A stretch of 12,602 nucleotides of DNA from JBDKGH01 sp039798265 (GTDB lineage Bacteria > Bacteroidota > Bacteroidia > Flavobacteriales_D > Sanyastnellaceae). Below the pieces are notes generated by a model. The model was not told the origin of the DNA and did no database searches. It saw only the letters and a program-made list of their open reading frames with translations. The stretch lies in NCBI GenBank assembly GCA_039798265.1, contig JBDKGH010000076.1:1-12602 (forward strand). The letters are read 5' to 3'. Below, piece by piece: positions 1-7,256 of this stretch; the stretch's first letter is position 1, and each line of letters starts with the position of its first letter. A program made the translations under genes and the position numbers.

Positions 1-387
1 TTGTGTGATTTCAAATGTGGCTTCGGGGAATTTTTCCGCATCGAAAAAATCGGCACTCAATAGGTGAGGTAATAGCATGGTTTGATAAATCTCTTCTGGT
101 TGAGAAACCTGAAGGCTTTTGATGTCGATGATCAATTTGCCTCCAGTGATTTTATTGTCTTTTACGGTAACTGATCCATCTTTTAATCGAAAAGTACCCG
201 GGTGTTCTTTTCCAATGCCGCTTCCAATAAATTCGATTGACGATTGTTGTAGGTCGAGCTTGATTTCTTGTCCTTGGCCTGCTGCTGCTGCTTGGGCTTC
301 AGAGGCGTTAGTAGGATTTCCATTGTTGCAAGAGGCCATTCCGAGGGCCAAAGCAACTACAAATAGGGATGCGTATATCTTTTTCAT
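1..387 (-). CDS. YceI-family lipoprotein (partial, 3' end outside window)
   Basis: The frame is open from an ATG at 387 down to base 1, giving the first 129 residues; the stop lies beyond the left edge. Residues 1-20 form a lipoprotein signal: a KK start, a hydrophobic stretch and a lipobox ending M-A-S-C with Cys20 as the lipidated residue. An Ala/Gln-rich linker (about 30-41) follows. From about 42 the pattern fits the YceI lipocalin-like beta-barrel, which binds long isoprenoid or amide lipids in characterised members. Matching segments are HPGTFRLKDGSV, GGKLIIDIKSL and, near the visible end, DAEKFPEATFEIT, which is close to the family signature. Family members are about 170-200 residues, so roughly the last third is missing. 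It is divergent from the TraB/GumN-like gene with 92 bases between the starts. The family call is firm; the ligand and physiological role are unknown. Confidence 0.85.
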   Translation of the reverse strand, partial: MKKIYASLFVVALALGMASCNNGNPTNASEAQAAAAGQGQEIKLDLQQSSIEFIGSGIGKEHPGTFRLKDGSVTVKDNKITGGKLIIDIKSLQVSQPEEIYQTMLLPHLLSADFFDAEKFPEATFEITQ

Positions 388-404
388 GTATGCTAGTTTG
401 GAAA

Positions 405-412
405 CAAAAATA
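405..412 (-). promoter_or_regulatory. Possible -7 element for the YceI-family gene
   Basis: Read on the minus strand this is TATTTTTG, an exact match to the Bacteroidota -7 consensus TAnnTTTG, 17 bases upstream of the ATG at 387. The nearest upstream TTG lies 24 bases away, longer than the usual 19-21, so the -33 half is weak. The leader would be only about 10-15 bases. It is one short motif in an AT-rich stretch and could be chance. Confidence 0.35.
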
Positions 413-479
413 CACGGCTTGTTCATTGATCGGGATCAAGAGATGAAGTTTTACCGATATTCGCCGAAACAATAGCACT

Positions 480-1412
480 ATGCGCGGCCTCATTAGCTTC
501 ATACTCCTCTTCACCTCTTTACTGAGTGCTAGCGCACAGGAAAACTATCTGTTGTGGGAGGTGAAAAATTCGAAAAACAAGCTTCAAGGTTATCTCTACG
601 GTACTGTGCATTCTGCTGATGCGCGCCTTACCAAATGGGATATGAATTTTCTAAAGGCTTTTGAGCAATGCAAGTATGTGGCTGGTGAGTTGAAAATGGA
701 AGATGTAAAATCATTTTCGATGAACAATCAAATCAACGTGCTTTTCATGGAGGACACGCTGCTATCTGATCTGTTAGACTCAACCCAATGTCGTATTGTG
801 ATGGATACCTTGGGAAAGTATTTGGCCATGGAAGGCGCTGAACTCGAGATGTTCAAAAAAGTACGACCAGCTTTGGTTTCGATCACCTTGCAAGCACTTC
901 GCGCGTCCGTTAATTCTTTGAACATCTCCGTGAAAGAAGAGTTGAGCAACGAAGAGAATGGAGTAGTGATGGATGAATTCATACAACTGATTGCCAAGGA
1001 ACATGAGAAGCAAGTGTTTGGGCTAGAAACGGTCACTCAACAATTTGAGGCTTTGTATGGTGGCACTCTTCAAGATCAAGCACAAGAGCTCTATCTATCG
1101 GTTTTAAAACCCGTTCAAAAAGTGACCAATGATGTGATGGATGAAAAACAGTTGGTGGAGAAATACTTGGAACAGGATCTACAATTCTTTGCACAATTGT
1201 TATCGAGTGATTATGTCACTGAACGCATGTATAACGATTTGTTTTTGAAAAGAAACATCACGATGGTGGATGGTATGATTGAGCTGATGTCGAAGAAAAA
1301 AACCTTTGTGGCCGTGGGAGCAGGACATCTAGCGGGGGATCATGGCATCATTGCGCTGTTGCGAGAAAAAGGGTATAAACTTACGCCCGTACCATTTGAG
1401 TTTTTGTATTGA
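480..1412 (+). CDS. TraB/GumN-family secreted protein
   Basis: A 310-residue protein of the TraB/GumN family, related to the TIKI metalloprotease and ChaN/EreA fold superfamily. A signal peptide covers residues 1-19, with predicted cleavage S-A-S-A|Q leaving Gln20 at the mature N-terminus, so it should be periplasmic or otherwise exported. Family landmarks are in order: YLYGTVH at 38-44 (the G-T-x-H motif of the first half), A-G-E at 68-70 with the conserved Glu70, the helical middle ending in VFGLET at 179-184, K-R-N at 257-259, and VGAGHLAGDHG at 279-289 (the second-half GxxH motif). The paired His motifs and Glu are the residues proposed to bind metal in TIKI-type members; bacterial GumN-like proteins have no firmly established substrate. 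The ATG at 480 puts the signal peptide exactly at the N-terminus; there is no Shine-Dalgarno, as is normal in Bacteroidota. A hairpin with a T-tract follows it. The family call is secure, the function open. Confidence 0.88.
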   Translation: MRGLISFILLFTSLLSASAQENYLLWEVKNSKNKLQGYLYGTVHSADARLTKWDMNFLKAFEQCKYVAGELKMEDVKSFSMNNQINVLFMEDTLLSDLLDSTQCRIVMDTLGKYLAMEGAELEMFKKVRPALVSITLQALRASVNSLNISVKEELSNEENGVVMDEFIQLIAKEHEKQVFGLETVTQQFEALYGGTLQDQAQELYLSVLKPVQKVTNDVMDEKQLVEKYLEQDLQFFAQLLSSDYVTERMYNDLFLKRNITMVDGMIELMSKKKTFVAVGAGHLAGDHGIIALLREKGYKLTPVPFEFLY

Positions 1413-1438
1413 TATGTTGCCCTCTGCGTAACAAGCGG

Positions 1439-1474
1439 TTTATGCTTTTGGAGCATAAGTACTTTCTTTTTTTT
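1439..1474 (+). terminator. Probable rho-independent terminator after the TraB/GumN gene
   Basis: TTATGCT at 1440-1446 pairs with AGCATAA at 1452-1458 (7 bp, loop TTTGG), extendable by a T-G wobble at 1439/1459. A T-rich tract follows from 1463, ending in eight Ts at 1467-1474. The stem is AT-rich and only moderately strong. It lies 27 bases after the TraB/GumN stop and would separate that transcript from the next gene on the same strand. Confidence 0.55.
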
Positions 1475-1500
1475 ACAAAAAAAATCTGTTCATTTCGTCC

Positions 1501-1887
1501 ATGAATAAGCGCGATTTGAACCGCACCATTACCATCGTGTTGGCATGTATTGCTCAGGTGAAAAAAAGCTATCCATTGGAATTGAGCGATGGCATTTATG
1601 CCGATTTGTTGAGTATAGAACTACAAGCCATCGGGCTAGATGTGAAGCGAAATGTTCATTTTACCTATCCCATTTTGCCATATAACTTTCTCATCGATTT
1701 GTTGATCGACGATTCGATAGCGTTGTTTGTAACCGACGACACCACTGCTTATGCGGCTAATGACGTAGCTTGTTTCGGAGAATTTCCGGTAGCCATAGAA
1801 GTACACTTCACCCATTTTCTTTTGGAAGGAAAAGGCTATCATGTCGCTTGGAATCAACGGGTCTTTGATTCAAACGAGTGCTTTTGA
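1501..1887 (+). CDS. Small GxxExxY-like protein with degenerate nuclease motifs
   Basis: A 128-residue soluble protein with no signal peptide or membrane segment. Its layout resembles the GxxExxY family (a PD-(D/E)XK-like fold common in Bacteroidota): an N-terminal helix LNRTITIVLACIAQV, then DGIYADLLSIELQAIGL (30-46) in place of the usual helix beginning at GxxExxY, V-K-R-N-V at 48-52, a Y-x-I-L strand, IDLLIDDSIALFV (65-77) matching the usual R-x-D-L-L-V-x-x-x-I-x-V-E-L-K strand pair, and HFTHFLLEG near the end. The signature is altered: Asp30 replaces the motif Glu three residues before Tyr33, the Gly is missing, and the E-x-K catalytic pair is absent (L-F-V-T-D-D instead). If the assignment is right, the protein is probably not a nuclease. 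The start at 1501 is the first ATG after the terminator and T/A-rich spacer. Its stop codon directly abuts the stop of the convergent gene. The fold call is by eye and could be wrong; the frame itself looks real. Confidence 0.5.
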   Translation: MNKRDLNRTITIVLACIAQVKKSYPLELSDGIYADLLSIELQAIGLDVKRNVHFTYPILPYNFLIDLLIDDSIALFVTDDTTAYAANDVACFGEFPVAIEVHFTHFLLEGKGYHVAWNQRVFDSNECF

Positions 1888-3657
1888 TTATTTCGCTAAT
1901 TGCAAAAGGATGCGCTCGCCTGCTTTGAATTCGGCTTTTCCACCTAAGTAATTCATGGCCGTTTTGATCACCGAACATTCTGTTGCTGCCAGCTGCTGCA
2001 CCGGCGTTCCATCGTAATCTATTCCCGCCACTACACCTTCTGGCCAAAAGGCTAAAGAAAGAACAATTTTTGAGTTGCTACTTTCTGCTGATAGCAGTTG
2101 AATGAGTGTTTCTACACTTTCAAAAAGCAAGGTACTTTTGTCAATTGAAAGTGAGTAGGAATCGCCTTGTATTTGGAAGTTTACTTTCTTTTTTTCATTG
2201 GAATAGGCGTCGCAAAGGGCGATGAATGCTTCGGCTAATTCTTGGTGAACGATTTTTTCTGGAATCAAGTACTCAGCGGTTTTTCTGGCTTCAAGCTGTG
2301 CTTTCATTACGGCGTTTTGCACACTGAGAAATGTTTGAACAGGCATTGCATTTCCGGCTTCTTTCGCCAATTGATCCAACTCATTTTTCACCCGCTGAAT
2401 GCTCGGTGCCACCTGCACATGCAGCGCAGCACCTATATCTGTTTTTTGATGCAAGTCATGTAAAAAACGGTTGCGTGAGTTTTCTAAACGCTCAACAGCC
2501 ACTTGTGTTTGCTGAGTTGCTTCTCTCACTTTTATGTGCAGTCCTTCGGCTTCTTTGCGGAGTTTATCCCCCTCTTCAATCTGAGCGGCGAGTATTTCTT
2601 TGCGCTGTTTGTTTTTGACTAAGGATAAAATCCACAGCGCCATGAACAAGACGATCAATGCCCCCGCACTGATAATGATGTAGAGAGAAGGAATGGTGGA
2701 AAGAAAACTTTTCGATTCACCCGAAGAAAGTTTGAGTGGCGCATTGCTCAATTTTTTCCAATCACTTTCGTACAGCTCTTCTAATTCAGCTGTCTCCAGC
2801 GTGTTCAACGAATCAAGGCGCCAGGCGGGTAAAGCGCTAGGCCAACTTTTTGCAGCTAGGAGTAGCAATGATCGGTGCTCTGCAGCGGGAAGATCATTCA
2901 ATTGATCGAGTAGTTTAATCTGGTCGGCACCGGGTGTACCTGTGGGCAGGGTAACAATTTTCCAAGCCAGCAAATCGGTAAATCGACTGTCTAAGGCAGA
3001 GGCGCTATCGGCATAAGCCATAGCATTAATATTCCCTTTTAATAGATGGGCTTTTGATAATAGAAGGTAACGCTGAGCTCGCAGTTGGTCGTCAGTAGAG
3101 GAAAGGGGTGTGCGCAGTTGAGCAATAGTAGTGTCTGCTGTTTCGGCTGTAAGGTGTGCATCGAGCACATCTAAAGCATTGGGATGAGCTGCTTGTCTTC
3201 GATCTACCCACTCTTGGTATGCCGAGGTATTACCTGATGTGCGCAGCTCGCGCTTCAGCACTGATGCAAAAAGTTCATCGTTAGCCAAGTTAGGAATATC
3301 AGCAGCCGCGGCGAGCAGTCGTTCTTCTACGTCCTCATTTTTTCCTTCCAAATGATCGAGAATGGCCAAGTAAGCAGCAGCCCATTTTTTGTCGGCGTCA
3401 GAGGAGCTATGCTCTTCAATGGCGAGGAGTAAAAAACGAGCGATGAGCGGATGCTCTTCAAAATTTTCCTGAATATTTTTTGTCCAAACCGGCGTGTACG
3501 TGGCGTTCCAATTGGTAATGGATACCAATTCTTGGATGCGCTCATTCAAGGTATATCCTTTGAGCGCAGGGGTTTGATTAAAAGAGACGGAATCTAATTG
3601 GGCATGACTACTTCCAATAATCAACAGTGCACCACAAGTAGAGAAAAACTTCTTCAT
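1888..3657 (-). CDS. Membrane protein with degenerate sensor-histidine-kinase architecture
   Basis: 589 residues. A signal peptide (about 1-19, S-S-H-A|Q) is followed by an all-helical, Ala/Leu-rich periplasmic region (20-320) resembling TPR-type solenoids, where SKAHLLKGNINAMAYADSA at 201-219 looks like one repeat. One membrane helix lies at about 323-346, then a charged coiled coil (347-397) leads into the cytoplasm. This is the layout of the Bacteroidota TPR-sensor kinases. RNRFLHDLHQKTDIGAAL (395-412) aligns with the HisKA_3 phosphoacceptor box (R-x-x-x-D-L-H-D-x-x-G-x-x-L): His403 is kept but the acidic residue after it is Gln404. Residues 505-588 look like a HATPase_c remnant: IDYDG at 546-550 resembles the D-x-G box and YLGGKAEF at 570-577 the usual terminal L-G-G strand, but the N-box Asn residues (ESVETLIQLL, 513-522) and the glycine-rich ATP lid are not recognisable. 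It is probably a pseudokinase or signalling scaffold. Its ATG overlaps the stop of the upstream peptidase gene (ATGA). No response regulator is adjacent. Confidence 0.65.
   Translation of the reverse strand: MKKFFSTCGALLIIGSSHAQLDSVSFNQTPALKGYTLNERIQELVSITNWNATYTPVWTKNIQENFEEHPLIARFLLLAIEEHSSSDADKKWAAAYLAILDHLEGKNEDVEERLLAAAADIPNLANDELFASVLKRELRTSGNTSAYQEWVDRRQAAHPNALDVLDAHLTAETADTTIAQLRTPLSSTDDQLRAQRYLLLSKAHLLKGNINAMAYADSASALDSRFTDLLAWKIVTLPTGTPGADQIKLLDQLNDLPAAEHRSLLLLAAKSWPSALPAWRLDSLNTLETAELEELYESDWKKLSNAPLKLSSGESKSFLSTIPSLYIIISAGALIVLFMALWILSLVKNKQRKEILAAQIEEGDKLRKEAEGLHIKVREATQQTQVAVERLENSRNRFLHDLHQKTDIGAALHVQVAPSIQRVKNELDQLAKEAGNAMPVQTFLSVQNAVMKAQLEARKTAEYLIPEKIVHQELAEAFIALCDAYSNEKKKVNFQIQGDSYSLSIDKSTLLFESVETLIQLLSAESSNSKIVLSLAFWPEGVVAGIDYDGTPVQQLAATECSVIKTAMNYLGGKAEFKAGERILLQLAK
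3654..3657 (-). promoter_or_regulatory. ATGA stop/start overlap, peptidase to pseudokinase
   Basis: On the minus strand the TGA stop of the S41 peptidase gene and the ATG of the kinase-like gene share four bases. No Shine-Dalgarno precedes it, so the kinase-like protein is probably made by terminating ribosomes that restart, which ties its level to that of the peptidase. Confidence 0.75.
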
Positions 3658-5165
3658 TTCAGTATTCGTTGCTTGGCCAATTCAAGTCCTGCATCTGTTC
3701 CGGTGGCGATGTCTTCTTGACTCGGCACCACCATCAGATCGGGTTTGATAGGTGTTGCAATGTACTGAAAGGAGTTGTCGTAGTTATATCGGATGGTGGC
3801 AACATTTACACGAAGTTTTGTTCGTGAAAGTTGTTTTACGGTGCTATTTCCCCATGTGCCTTTTGAAGGCCCCATGATGGGTTCACCGATAACCAATCCT
3901 TTTTTTGCTTTTATAAAGGCGTTGGTAAAATCAACCGAGGCAGAGGCCGAAAGTCCATTGACCAAGAGTGCACATTTTCCTTGATAAATTTCATCTTTGG
4001 GGTGATGTGCGGGCTTGGTAAAATAAAGAGTGTCATTTACCCCAAATGGTTTTCCTGCCAGTCTCGCAAAAGCAACGATATCTTCATTTCGCTTGTACAA
4101 GATTTTCATGCCGGCTCGTATAAAACCATGTTTAAGCAAAGGGAAACGCGTAAGTGCTAGTTCACTATTCCGACCAATAATGTTACTGGGTGTATTGTAG
4201 CCTTGATCAGTAAGGTAAGCAAAGGTGTGTTCCACCAAGGTGCTCGATCCGCCGCCGTTATCGCGAATGTCAATCACCAGTGCAGGAACCTGTTTTTTAT
4301 TGATTTCTTTGAAAAAAGCGTTAAGTTCTTTTTCAAATTTTTTACGGTCGCTAGGAGCGAAGGTGCCAATTTTCAAATAAGCCACAGAGTCATTTAACAT
4401 CCGATGCTGAATGGTATTCAGCCAATCACTTTTCATGATTTCCTTTTTCCGTTCGTCGAATGCTGCTTTATCGTAGGCGCGGACGGTTACCGTTTCCGGT
4501 TCTGTTTTGCCGAAAGGAATAATTTCTAATTCGTTCAGGCTATCTAAAGGAATATACATGCCTAGAAGCGTGGTGAGTTGCACGTCCGCTACCCTGCGCT
4601 TGCCCGTAATCGATTCGCCCTCGGTAAGGGAATGGGTCAGTGCTTTTTCGTAAATGGGTAGGAGTTTTACTCCGTTTAACTTGATCAGTTCACATCCGAC
4701 TTTAGGAAAGTTTAAAGAGTCAACGGCACGAACAGAAGATAAGTAGAGGTGATTCTCCACGGAGGTAATTCGAAGAGGCAAAAAATAACCTTTATTGCTC
4801 AGTTGCAGTTCTATGAAATGATTGAAGTCCACATTGGTGTGGGAATCTTTCATAACACTGATGGCTTGCGCAGTAGCTACGGCAAATTCGAAATAGGTTC
4901 GGTCTTTTTCTTTTAAATACAAAGCGGCGCGCTGAAAGGAATCGTGGAATTCTCTCTCGGTGCAAAACGTAAATGGCCCAACATGCGATTCAAGAATAGC
5001 TGATTTGAGTTCATACAAATCTTTGAGTAAAGAGTCGGATGCGATCAAGCTATCCGGTTTCATTACGGGCGGTTGTACTTTTCGCTTTTGAGCTAGGGCA
5101 GCAAGCGAGGGGCAACAGAAGAAAAGTAAAAGAGCGAGTCGAATGAGCGAACGCGAAGCCTTCAT
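3654..5165 (-). CDS. Secreted S41-family serine peptidase
   Basis: A 503-residue exported protein of the S41 (C-terminal processing/tail-specific) peptidase family. The signal peptide is about 1-25 (L-A-A-L-A|Q). The N-terminal helical region (40-115) contains SVMKDSHT, a segment typical of S41 proteins in this phylum. A PDZ-like stretch follows at about 125-230 (VGCELIKLNGVKL at 156-168). The catalytic core starts at VAYLKIGTF (261-269), with DIRDNGGGSS at 299-308, LVNGLSASASVDF at 401-413 and IGEPIMGPSKGTWGN at 426-440. By alignment with E. coli Prc (SASASE and GEPTFGKGT, from memory), Ser408 is the nucleophile and Lys435 the general base, with a two-residue insertion (P-S) before the lysine. 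The Ser/Lys dyad therefore appears intact. It probably acts in the periplasm; the substrate is unknown. It overlaps both neighbours by four bases, placing it between paaZ and the kinase-like gene in one transcript. Confidence 0.88.
   Translation of the reverse strand: MKASRSLIRLALLLFFCCPSLAALAQKRKVQPPVMKPDSLIASDSLLKDLYELKSAILESHVGPFTFCTEREFHDSFQRAALYLKEKDRTYFEFAVATAQAISVMKDSHTNVDFNHFIELQLSNKGYFLPLRITSVENHLYLSSVRAVDSLNFPKVGCELIKLNGVKLLPIYEKALTHSLTEGESITGKRRVADVQLTTLLGMYIPLDSLNELEIIPFGKTEPETVTVRAYDKAAFDERKKEIMKSDWLNTIQHRMLNDSVAYLKIGTFAPSDRKKFEKELNAFFKEINKKQVPALVIDIRDNGGGSSTLVEHTFAYLTDQGYNTPSNIIGRNSELALTRFPLLKHGFIRAGMKILYKRNEDIVAFARLAGKPFGVNDTLYFTKPAHHPKDEIYQGKCALLVNGLSASASVDFTNAFIKAKKGLVIGEPIMGPSKGTWGNSTVKQLSRTKLRVNVATIRYNYDNSFQYIATPIKPDLMVVPSQEDIATGTDAGLELAKQRILK
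5162..5165 (-). promoter_or_regulatory. ATGA stop/start overlap, paaZ to S41 peptidase
   Basis: The TGA of paaZ and the ATG of the peptidase gene share four bases on the minus strand. It is the second such overlap in the unit and supports a paaZ-peptidase-pseudokinase operon with translational coupling. Confidence 0.75.
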
Positions 5166-7207
5166 TGTTGGTCGCGTTTTTTCACCATGGTTAAAATGGT
5201 GGCCAATGCTACAGTTTCGCCAGTTTCGTCATATACATCTACTAAGAATTTCACGATTCCTTTAGCGATGTCTTCTTCCGAACGTTTTTCAGTATCTACT
5301 TTTTCTTTTACCGTAAAGCGCACACCGATGGTCATACCCGGATAAACAGGCTTGGTGAAGCGAGCTTCTTCTAAACCGTAGTTCAATAGAACAGGACCTT
5401 TTTTTGGATCTACGAACAGTCCTGCTGCTTTGGATAATACGAAGTATCCGTGAGCTACTCGTCGTTCGAAAATGGTGCCTTCGAGTGAGGTAGCATCCAT
5501 GTGGGCGTAAAAATTGTCACCGCTCACATTTGCAAAGTTCACGATGTCGGCATCGGTAACAGTATGCTTATGGGTGAAAACAGTATCGCCTACACGCAAA
5601 TCTTCGAAGTGTTGGCGGAACAAATGAGGGTTAGCTTCGGGCTGTTCGGCGCCATACTGATATACATTGGTAATTTTTGTAAGCGTGCTCGGGCTTCCTT
5701 GAATGGCTGTGCGCTGTAGGTAATGTTTTACCCCACGCATACCCCCCATTTCTTCTCCACCACCGGCGCGTCCGGGGCCGCCATGCACGAGCATAGGCAT
5801 AGGACTTCCGTGTCCAGTGCTTTCTTTCGCACTTTCGCGATTGAGAACTAAAATTCGTCCATGATGAGATGCCGCACCTAAAACAAATTCTTTGGCGATA
5901 TCGTTATCGTTGGTGGCAATACTGCATACCAATGAACCTTTGCCCATTTTGGTGAGTTCAATGGCATCGTCCAAATTTTTGTAAGGCATCAATGTCGTAA
6001 TCGGTCCGAAGGCCTCTACTTCATGAGTAGCCGTATTGTGGAAAGGGTCTTTGTTCAATAACAAAATAGGAGAGAGGAAAGCTCCTTTTTCTGCATCGGC
6101 ATCAATCAGTTCTACTTTCGATGGATCGCCGAATACGATGTCGGAGACTTGTGTAAGTTGGGCGAGTTTTTCCAATACATCAGCACGTTGTGCTTTACCC
6201 GCGAGCGCGCCCATGCGCACTTTTTCATTATTCGGGTTTCCAATTACTGTTTGAGCAAGAGCTTTACCCAAAGCGATTTGTACATCTTCAAGGCAGTTTT
6301 CAGGTACAAAAATGCGGCGAACAGCGGTACATTTTTGTCCGGCCTTTACAGTAACTTCTTTGCGGATTTCTTTGATAAAAAGATCAAACTCTTCGGTGCC
6401 AGGAGTAGCATCGGCGCCCAAAACAATAGCGTTTAGCGAATCAGCTTCCATATTGAAAGGAACAGCCTCTTCAATCAAGCGAGGGTGGCGTTTCAACATT
6501 TTACCCGTGTGTGCAGAACCCGTAAAGGTGACTACATCTTGTGAAGTAACATGGTCAAGAATGCCTTCGGCGCTTCCGCATACCAATTGCAAAGAACCTT
6601 CTGGTAAAATTCCACTAGCAATGATGTCTTTTGTTACCGCTTCTGTGAGGTAAGAGGTGATGGTGGCCGGTTTTACAATGGCCGGCACGCCCGCTAACAA
6701 ATTCACAGCAATTTTTTCTAACATACCCCATACAGGGAAGTTAAATGCGTTGATGTGAATGGCAGCACCTTCTTTGGGCACCATAATGTGGTGGCCAATG
6801 AAGCTGCCTGTTTTGGAAAGTTTGGCGTATTCGCCGTCCACGTAAAAACGTTCGTTTTGAAAATTACGGCGAAGGCTGGCATAAGCGAACAAGTTGCCAA
6901 TACCACCATCAATATCTATCCACGAATCTACCTTGGTCGCTCCTGTGCGGTAACTGAGGGCATAATAGGCAGGTTTGCGTTCAGAGAGGTACATGGCCAA
7001 CGCTTTCAACATGCGTCCACGCTCATGGAAAGTCATTTTTCGCAATGCACGACCGCCTACGGTGCGGGCGTAATGTAGCATGCCTGCAAAGTCGAGTCCA
7101 TCGCTACTAGCGGTGGTGATGAGCTCGCCATTAATGGCATCGAAAAGTTCCTTCCCATTTCCTGCTCCTTGGATCCATTCTCCTTGAGCGTAGTTCTGTA
7201 GTTTCAT
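5162..7207 (-). CDS. paaZ: Bifunctional phenylacetyl-CoA catabolism enzyme PaaZ (aldehyde dehydrogenase + MaoC-type hydratase)
   Basis: 681 residues, the same length as E. coli PaaZ. In that enzyme the C-terminal hydratase domain hydrolytically opens oxepin-CoA and the N-terminal domain oxidises the resulting aldehyde to 3-oxo-5,6-dehydrosuberyl-CoA with NADP+. The aldehyde dehydrogenase domain spans about 1-510: HINAFNFPVWGMLEK (151-165), IVKP (177-180), VTFTGSAHTG (226-235, cofactor binding), FNMEADSLN (251-259) with Glu254 as general base, and AGQKCTAVRR (289-298) with Cys293 as nucleophile. STGHGSPMPMLVHGGPGRAG (463-482) closes the domain. The MaoC-like domain starts near 530; SGDNFYAHMD (562-571) supplies Asp564 and His569, the hydratase pair, and RVAHGYFVLS (583-592) is the family's second signature. 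All catalytic residues are present. The gene is cytoplasmic and appears to be the first of a three-gene unit; no paaABCDE, paaG, paaJ or paaK is nearby, so the rest of the pathway must be elsewhere if it exists. Confidence 0.97.
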   Translation of the reverse strand: MKLQNYAQGEWIQGAGNGKELFDAINGELITTASSDGLDFAGMLHYARTVGGRALRKMTFHERGRMLKALAMYLSERKPAYYALSYRTGATKVDSWIDIDGGIGNLFAYASLRRNFQNERFYVDGEYAKLSKTGSFIGHHIMVPKEGAAIHINAFNFPVWGMLEKIAVNLLAGVPAIVKPATITSYLTEAVTKDIIASGILPEGSLQLVCGSAEGILDHVTSQDVVTFTGSAHTGKMLKRHPRLIEEAVPFNMEADSLNAIVLGADATPGTEEFDLFIKEIRKEVTVKAGQKCTAVRRIFVPENCLEDVQIALGKALAQTVIGNPNNEKVRMGALAGKAQRADVLEKLAQLTQVSDIVFGDPSKVELIDADAEKGAFLSPILLLNKDPFHNTATHEVEAFGPITTLMPYKNLDDAIELTKMGKGSLVCSIATNDNDIAKEFVLGAASHHGRILVLNRESAKESTGHGSPMPMLVHGGPGRAGGGEEMGGMRGVKHYLQRTAIQGSPSTLTKITNVYQYGAEQPEANPHLFRQHFEDLRVGDTVFTHKHTVTDADIVNFANVSGDNFYAHMDATSLEGTIFERRVAHGYFVLSKAAGLFVDPKKGPVLLNYGLEEARFTKPVYPGMTIGVRFTVKEKVDTEKRSEEDIAKGIVKFLVDVYDETGETVALATILTMVKKRDQQ

Positions 7208-7226
7208 TGACCTGAAGTTTGAGGCG

Positions 7227-7256
7227 CTAAAATAGGCGATTAATAGTTGAGACCAA
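7227..7256 (-). promoter_or_regulatory. Candidate Bacteroidota promoter for paaZ
   Basis: On the minus strand TTG (7256-7254) is followed after exactly 19 bases by TATTTTAG (7234-7227), one mismatch from the -7 consensus TAnnTTTG at the spacing usual for the housekeeping sigma factor of this phylum. The upstream element lies inside the last codons of the preceding gene, and the -7 box is 19 bases before the paaZ ATG, giving a very short leader. If real, paaZ and its two followers have their own promoter as well as possible read-through. Confidence 0.4.

Noticed and set aside
1467..1484. Eight Ts, then ACA-type spacer, then eight As, as a possible hairpin or repeat
   Set aside because: It is pure A/T pairing with almost no loop. 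The T run is better explained as the tail of the hairpin at 1440-1458, and the rest is AT-rich spacer.
1888..3657. Kinase-like protein as the metal sensor for the CzcA-like operon
   Set aside because: It lies more than 4 kb away in a different transcription unit, has no response regulator beside it, and lacks intact kinase motifs. Nothing in the sequence links them.
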